This document shows positions 7,434 through 10,436 of a DNA stretch of 10,436 bases, piece by piece; position 1 is the first letter of the stretch; every line of letters starts with the position of its first letter. The translations under genes and the position numbers were made by a program. The stretch comes from Cyanobacteria bacterium T3Sed10_376R1m (GTDB taxonomy: Bacteria > Cyanobacteriota > Cyanobacteriia > Cyanobacteriales > Cyanobacteriaceae), in NCBI GenBank assembly GCA_003566215.1, contig PXEJ01000274.1, positions 1 to 10,436 on the forward strand. Direction: 5' to 3'. The notes beneath the pieces were generated by a model. It was not told the origin of the DNA, made no database searches, and was given only the letters and a program-made list of their open reading frames with translations.

Positions 7434-7452
7434 ATATATCAGATTGATATAT
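7434..7452. promoter_or_regulatory. Putative PadR operator, perfect 8-3-8 inverted repeat
   Basis: ATATATCAgatTGATATAT is a perfect palindrome with 8-bp arms and a 3-bp centre, 18 bp before the padR ATG and 71 bp before the adaptor ATG. It overlaps a minus-strand -10-like TATAAA (7436-7431) and covers the place where a -35 box would sit for the plus-strand TATAAT at 7461-7466. Binding here could shut both directions. The placement suits PadR autoregulation and pump repression; no binding data are available. Confidence 0.6.
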
Positions 7453-7472
7453 TTAGTTGATATAATGATCAT
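7444..7472 (+). promoter_or_regulatory. Putative efflux-operon promoter with repeated half-sites
   Basis: A consensus -10 box TATAAT lies at 7461-7466, 56 bp before the adaptor ATG. The sequence 17 bp upstream (7438-7443, ATCAGA) is a poor -35 match and is covered by the palindromic operator. TTGATATA occurs twice in direct orientation (7444-7451 and 7457-7464), 13 bp apart, the second overlapping the -10 box. A perfect 8-bp palindrome ATGATCAT follows at 7465-7472. The second TTGATATA may be an extra half-site for the same regulator. Confidence 0.45.
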
Positions 7473-7522
7473 AAATACTTAATCAAAACCTTATCATCAA
7501 CATCACTTTATCCATACCTGAC

Positions 7523-9076
7523 ATGACTAATCGTAACTATCCTTCCAACCACTCCCCGATTATAGATGATGAAGAAATAACAGAAATAGAAGTTAACACA
7601 GAAAAAGAGATAGAACAAGAGACTAAGAAAAAACCATTCTCCCGTTGGTGGGTAGTCGGTACAGTGGTTTTTGTCATATTAGTCGGAGGTGCTGGCACAT
7701 TACTATTCAATAATAGTGAAAATAATAACGATCCAACTGGGGCAATGGCAGGGCAACCCCAAGCATCCCCCGTCAAATTAAAAACCATAGAAAGCCAAAT
7801 GGTAGAAGATAGTACTACCATCGTCGGCACATTAGATGCTCCTCAATCGGTAAATGTTAGATCAGAAATTAACGGCAGAATTAGAGAAATACTTGTCAGC
7901 GAAGGGCAAAGAGTAGAAGCTGGACAAATGATATTTAGGGTAGAAAGTGATGAATTAGAAGCCGAATTGTTCCAAGCCCAAGCCCAGCTAGAAAATGCTC
8001 AAGCCAGATTAGCTCAATTGAGAGCGGGAAGTCGCCCCGAAGAAATAGCTCAAGCTCAGGCACAGTTAAATCAGGCGATCGCACGGTTAAACAACGCTAG
8101 ACAAGGCGCCCGTCCCGAAGAAATAGCCCAAGCCCGAGCCCAATTAGACTCAGCAAAAGCAGAATTAGACCTTGCCCAAGAAAGGGTAAGGAGATATAGA
8201 ATACTTAGGGAAGAAGGCGCCATCTCCCAAGATCGATTTGACGAAATCATCAAAACAGAACGTCAAGCATCCTCCGGCGTAACCCAAGCCCAACGAAATT
8301 TAGATGCCCAAAGTAAAGGTAGAACATCAGACTTAAATGAACTAGAAGCAGGAGTAGAACAAGCTAGACAAAACCTGCAATTACTTAGAAATGGGACAAG
8401 AAGAGAAGAAATAGATCAAGCCCAAGCCGACGTATCCCAAGCCAGTGCAAGGGTAAATATGGTAGAAGTTCAAATTGACAAAGCCCAGATAATCTCACCC
8501 TTCACAGGGATTATGGGAGACATACCCATTAAACAAGGAGACTTTGTTAACTCAGGAGATCAACTAGCTACCATCACCGAAAATGATGTTTTAGAAGCCA
8601 ACCTTGCCATTCCCCTCGAAGAAGCAGAGGACTTAACCATTGGTTTACCCGTAGAAATCCTTGACAATCAAGGGCAAGTATTAGCCACAGGACAAATCAG
8701 TTTCGTTTCCCCCAACGTCAATCCCAACACCCAATTAATCCTTGCTAAAGCTACCCTCAATAGGAGTTCAGGTAATCTTTTAAATCAAACCTCCATCAGA
8801 GCTAGGGTTATTTGGCGTGAATCTCAGGGCATAGTTGTCCCCTCCACCGCCATATCCCGTATGGGGGGCAATAACTTTATCTTTGTGGCCGAACCGGGCG
8901 GAAACTCAGACGAACCTTCTTTTATTGCCAAACAACGATCCGTAGAATTAGGTCGTTTACAGGGCAATAACTATCAAGTCTTAGAAGGCTTAGAAGTTGG
9001 CGAACAAATCGTCACCGCAGGAATTTTGAACCTTCGGGATGAATCTCCCATTGTTCCCCTTCCCCCTGATGAGTAA
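7523..9076 (+). CDS. RND efflux periplasmic adaptor (membrane fusion protein)
   Basis: This adaptor should link the inner-membrane RND pump encoded next to it to a TolC-like outer-membrane channel. The 517-residue chain has an acidic cytoplasmic tail (1-40), one membrane helix (42-62, WWVVGTVVFVILVGG) and no lipobox Cys, so it is anchored by the helix, unlike lipoprotein adaptors such as AcrA. A lipoyl half-motif follows (GRIREILVSEGQRVEAGQ, 118-135), then a long coiled-coil hairpin (about 143-320) with its turn near EEGAISQDRFDEI (230-242). The second lipoyl half is AQIISPFTGIMG (321-332) with IKQGDFVNSGDQL (336-348). Beta-barrel and membrane-proximal domains follow (360-515, including GIVVPSTAI and LEVGEQIVTAG). 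Three repeats of the form GxRxEEIxQA occur in the hairpin. The adaptor gene is 56 bp ahead of the pump gene and diverges from padR. Family assignment is firm; the transported substrate is unknown. Confidence 0.93.
   Translation: MTNRNYPSNHSPIIDDEEITEIEVNTEKEIEQETKKKPFSRWWVVGTVVFVILVGGAGTLLFNNSENNNDPTGAMAGQPQASPVKLKTIESQMVEDSTTIVGTLDAPQSVNVRSEINGRIREILVSEGQRVEAGQMIFRVESDELEAELFQAQAQLENAQARLAQLRAGSRPEEIAQAQAQLNQAIARLNNARQGARPEEIAQARAQLDSAKAELDLAQERVRRYRILREEGAISQDRFDEIIKTERQASSGVTQAQRNLDAQSKGRTSDLNELEAGVEQARQNLQLLRNGTRREEIDQAQADVSQASARVNMVEVQIDKAQIISPFTGIMGDIPIKQGDFVNSGDQLATITENDVLEANLAIPLEEAEDLTIGLPVEILDNQGQVLATGQISFVSPNVNPNTQLILAKATLNRSSGNLLNQTSIRARVIWRESQGIVVPSTAISRMGGNNFIFVAEPGGNSDEPSFIAKQRSVELGRLQGNNYQVLEGLEVGEQIVTAGILNLRDESPIVPLPPDE
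8027..8437 (+). repeat. Repeated GxRxEEIxQA segments inside the adaptor hairpin
   Basis: The hairpin carries GSRPEEIAQAQAQL (from residue 169), GARPEEIAQARAQL (from 195) and GTRREEIDQAQADV (from 291). The first two are 26 residues (78 bp) apart, and their DNA at 8033-8069 and 8111-8147 is nearly identical, differing mostly at third codon positions. The third copy, in the returning helix, is more diverged. This looks like internal duplication that lengthened the coiled coil; it is coding, not a mobile or noncoding repeat. Confidence 0.75.
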
Positions 9077-9132
9077 AGCGAAAATCAAAATATTGTTCTG
9101 TAACTTCTATTACCCACTCTTAATTAATTAAA

Positions 9133-10436
9133 ATGTTCGTTGATTTTTTCATCAGAAGACCAGTTTTTTCCACAGTTTGTGCCCTGATTATTCTTCTAGT
9201 TGGCATCATTAGTATCGTTACCCTACCCGTTGCCCGTTTTCCCGATATTGCTCCCACCCAAATTCAAGTTACCGCCAACTATAGCGGTGCTGATGCGGAG
9301 GTGGTAGAAAATACGGTTACTAATATTTTAGAAAGACAAATTAACGGCATTGAAGGACTCAGATATATTTCTTCGAGCAGTACCAACACAGGGACAAGTA
9401 GTATTACTGCAACCTTTGATTCTTCTCGGGATAAAGATTTAGCCGCCGTGGATGTCCAAAATAGAGTGTCAGTGGTAGAAGCTCAATTGCCCGACGTTGT
9501 CCAAAGAACAGGAATAACGGTCAGCCAACAGTCGAATAATATTTTGATGGGTTTTGGACTGTTTAGCGAAAATGGTAATTTTGATAATGACTTTTTGAGT
9601 AACTATGCCGAAAGATTTTTAGTAGATGCTTTAAAAAGAGTTGATGGGGTAGCCGATGTTACGGTATTTGGGGAAAGACGTTATGCTATGCGCCTATGGT
9701 TAGATCCTACTCGCTTAAGTAGTCGAGGATTGACCACTGGGGATGTGGAATCAGCCCTAAGGGAACAAAATGTGCAGGTAGGGGTTGGTAGAGTGGGGGC
9801 TGAACCTGCGGTGGAAGGGCAGGAGTTTCAAATTGATTTAAAAGCTGTTAGTCAGTTAACTGAGCCTGAAGAATTTGAAGATATTATCCTCAAAACTGAC
9901 GAGGAAACAGGGTCATTAATCCGTTTTCGGGATGTGGGTAGGGTTGAACTGGGGGCGCAGGATTACGGCTCTTTTGTGCGTTTTCGAGGAATAGAAGCAG
10001 TGGGGGTGGGAATTTATCAACTCCCCGGCTCTAATGCTTTGCAAGTGGCCCAAAATGTCAAAAACCAGATGGCAGAGTTAGCACAGCAGTTTCCTGATGG
10101 TGTGAATGTACAGTTGGCTTTTGATACTACCAGTTTCATTCAAGAGTCTTTGGACGAGGTTCTTGTTACTTTACTTTTGGCTATTGGGTTGGTGATTTTA
10201 ATTATTATGGTATTTTTGCAGGATTGGCGTACCACCCTGATTCCATCTTTAACTATTCCCCTATCTTTGGTAGGTACTTTTGCTTTTGTCCAAGCATTTG
10301 ATTTTTCTATTAATACTTTAACTTTATTTGGTTTAACCTTGGCGACAGGGTTGGTGGTGGATGATGCCATTGTGGTGGTGGAACAAATTCACCGCTACAT
10401 TGAGGAGAAGGATATGGAAGCCCATGAGGCGGCTAG
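9133..10436 (+). CDS. RND multidrug efflux pump, HAE1 (AcrB-like) family, N-terminal part (runs off right edge)
   Basis: This inner-membrane proton/drug antiporter is expected to work as a trimer with the upstream adaptor and an outer-membrane channel encoded elsewhere. From ATG 9133, 434 codons are open to the edge, about 40 percent of the usual 1,020-1,060 residues. The N terminus MFVDFFIRRPVFSTV and the first membrane helix (about 9-29) are standard, as is LPVARFPDIAPTQIQVTANY (31-50). The periplasmic porter region follows (for example QNRVSVVEAQLPDVVQ, GVADVTVFGERRYAMRLWLD). Helices 2-4 lie at about 338-358, 364-384 and 393-415. The proton-relay pair Asp410-Asp411 (GLVVDDAIVVVE) corresponds to D407-D408 of AcrB, so this half looks functional. 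It follows the adaptor by 56 bp with no terminator between, indicating an operon probably under PadR control. The substrate cannot be deduced; a heavy-metal (CzcA) type is less likely given the VVDDAIVVVE form. Confidence 0.95.
   Translation, partial: MFVDFFIRRPVFSTVCALIILLVGIISIVTLPVARFPDIAPTQIQVTANYSGADAEVVENTVTNILERQINGIEGLRYISSSSTNTGTSSITATFDSSRDKDLAAVDVQNRVSVVEAQLPDVVQRTGITVSQQSNNILMGFGLFSENGNFDNDFLSNYAERFLVDALKRVDGVADVTVFGERRYAMRLWLDPTRLSSRGLTTGDVESALREQNVQVGVGRVGAEPAVEGQEFQIDLKAVSQLTEPEEFEDIILKTDEETGSLIRFRDVGRVELGAQDYGSFVRFRGIEAVGVGIYQLPGSNALQVAQNVKNQMAELAQQFPDGVNVQLAFDTTSFIQESLDEVLVTLLLAIGLVILIIMVFLQDWRTTLIPSLTIPLSLVGTFAFVQAFDFSINTLTLFGLTLATGLVVDDAIVVVEQIHRYIEEKDMEAHEAA

Larger units (their letters stand above)
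1083..8082. repeat. HIP1 octamers (five scattered copies)
   Basis: Perfect GCGATCGC palindromes lie at 1083-1090, 2239-2246, 2498-2505, 4222-4229 and 8075-8082, all inside genes. Near-copies ACGATCGC occur near 529, 5644 and 6660. The interval given spans the first to the last copy; the sites themselves are 8 bp each. HIP1 is a well-known highly abundant cyanobacterial octamer. Confidence 0.9.

Noticed and set aside
7537..7830. 97-codon minus-strand ORF opposite the adaptor N terminus
   Set aside because: The adaptor's plus-strand frame has clear domains; the antisense product is Ser/Thr/Val-rich shadow sequence.
8033..8147. Regular DNA repeats 78 bp apart that might suggest a repeat array
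   Set aside because: They are in frame, mostly vary at third codon positions and encode the repeated coiled-coil motif, so they are part of the adaptor gene.
8071..8253. 60-codon minus-strand ORF opposite the adaptor hairpin
   Set aside because: It is a shadow of the repetitive Ala/Gln/Glu codons of the coiled coil.
10140..10370. 76-codon minus-strand ORF opposite the pump
   Set aside because: It is antisense to conserved RND membrane helices including the Asp-Asp pair; its Lys-rich composition is the complement of hydrophobic codons.

Overview
The window reads as chromosomal DNA from an AT-rich, probably unicellular cyanobacterium (Cyanobacterium or Geminocystis-like is my guess). Five perfect HIP1 octamers (GCGATCGC) occur in 10.4 kb, which is typical of cyanobacteria. 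The translated smc and dihydroorotase also have a cyanobacterial flavour. Intergenic DNA is very AT-rich and Shine-Dalgarno sequences are weak or absent. I see no tRNA, rRNA, CRISPR array, transposase or phage gene.

Left part, minus strand (1-3338): dihydroorotase (pyrC, pyrimidine synthesis) is followed after 31 bp by the N-terminal 659 codons of the chromosome-condensation ATPase Smc, which runs off the left edge inside its hinge domain. The two may be cotranscribed. A 387-bp AT-rich divergent spacer follows.

Middle part (3726-6625): a 511-residue membrane protein of unknown function (+ strand) contains a stretch that looks like segments S2-S3-S4 of a voltage-sensor domain. It converges on a small multi-pass membrane protein (minus strand, GTG start). 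A serine hydrolase of the carboxylesterase/phospholipase family (+ strand) diverges from that small gene. Next comes a short noncoding stretch with a nested hairpin.

Right part (6769-10436): this is an efflux locus. A PadR-family repressor (minus strand) diverges from an RND efflux operon (+ strand) made of a membrane-fusion adaptor with an unusually long alpha-hairpin and the N-terminal third of an RND (HAE1/AcrB-type) pump, cut by the right edge. A perfect 8-3-8 inverted repeat lies between the repressor and the adaptor and is the natural candidate for the PadR operator. A 47-codon open stretch continues the PadR frame beyond its TAG stop.

Most genes belong to known families. The items most worth a second look are the voltage-sensor-like segment in the 511-residue protein, the PadR operator and in-frame extension, the long-hairpin adaptor, and the dihydroorotase with Gln in place of the first His of its metal-binding motif.
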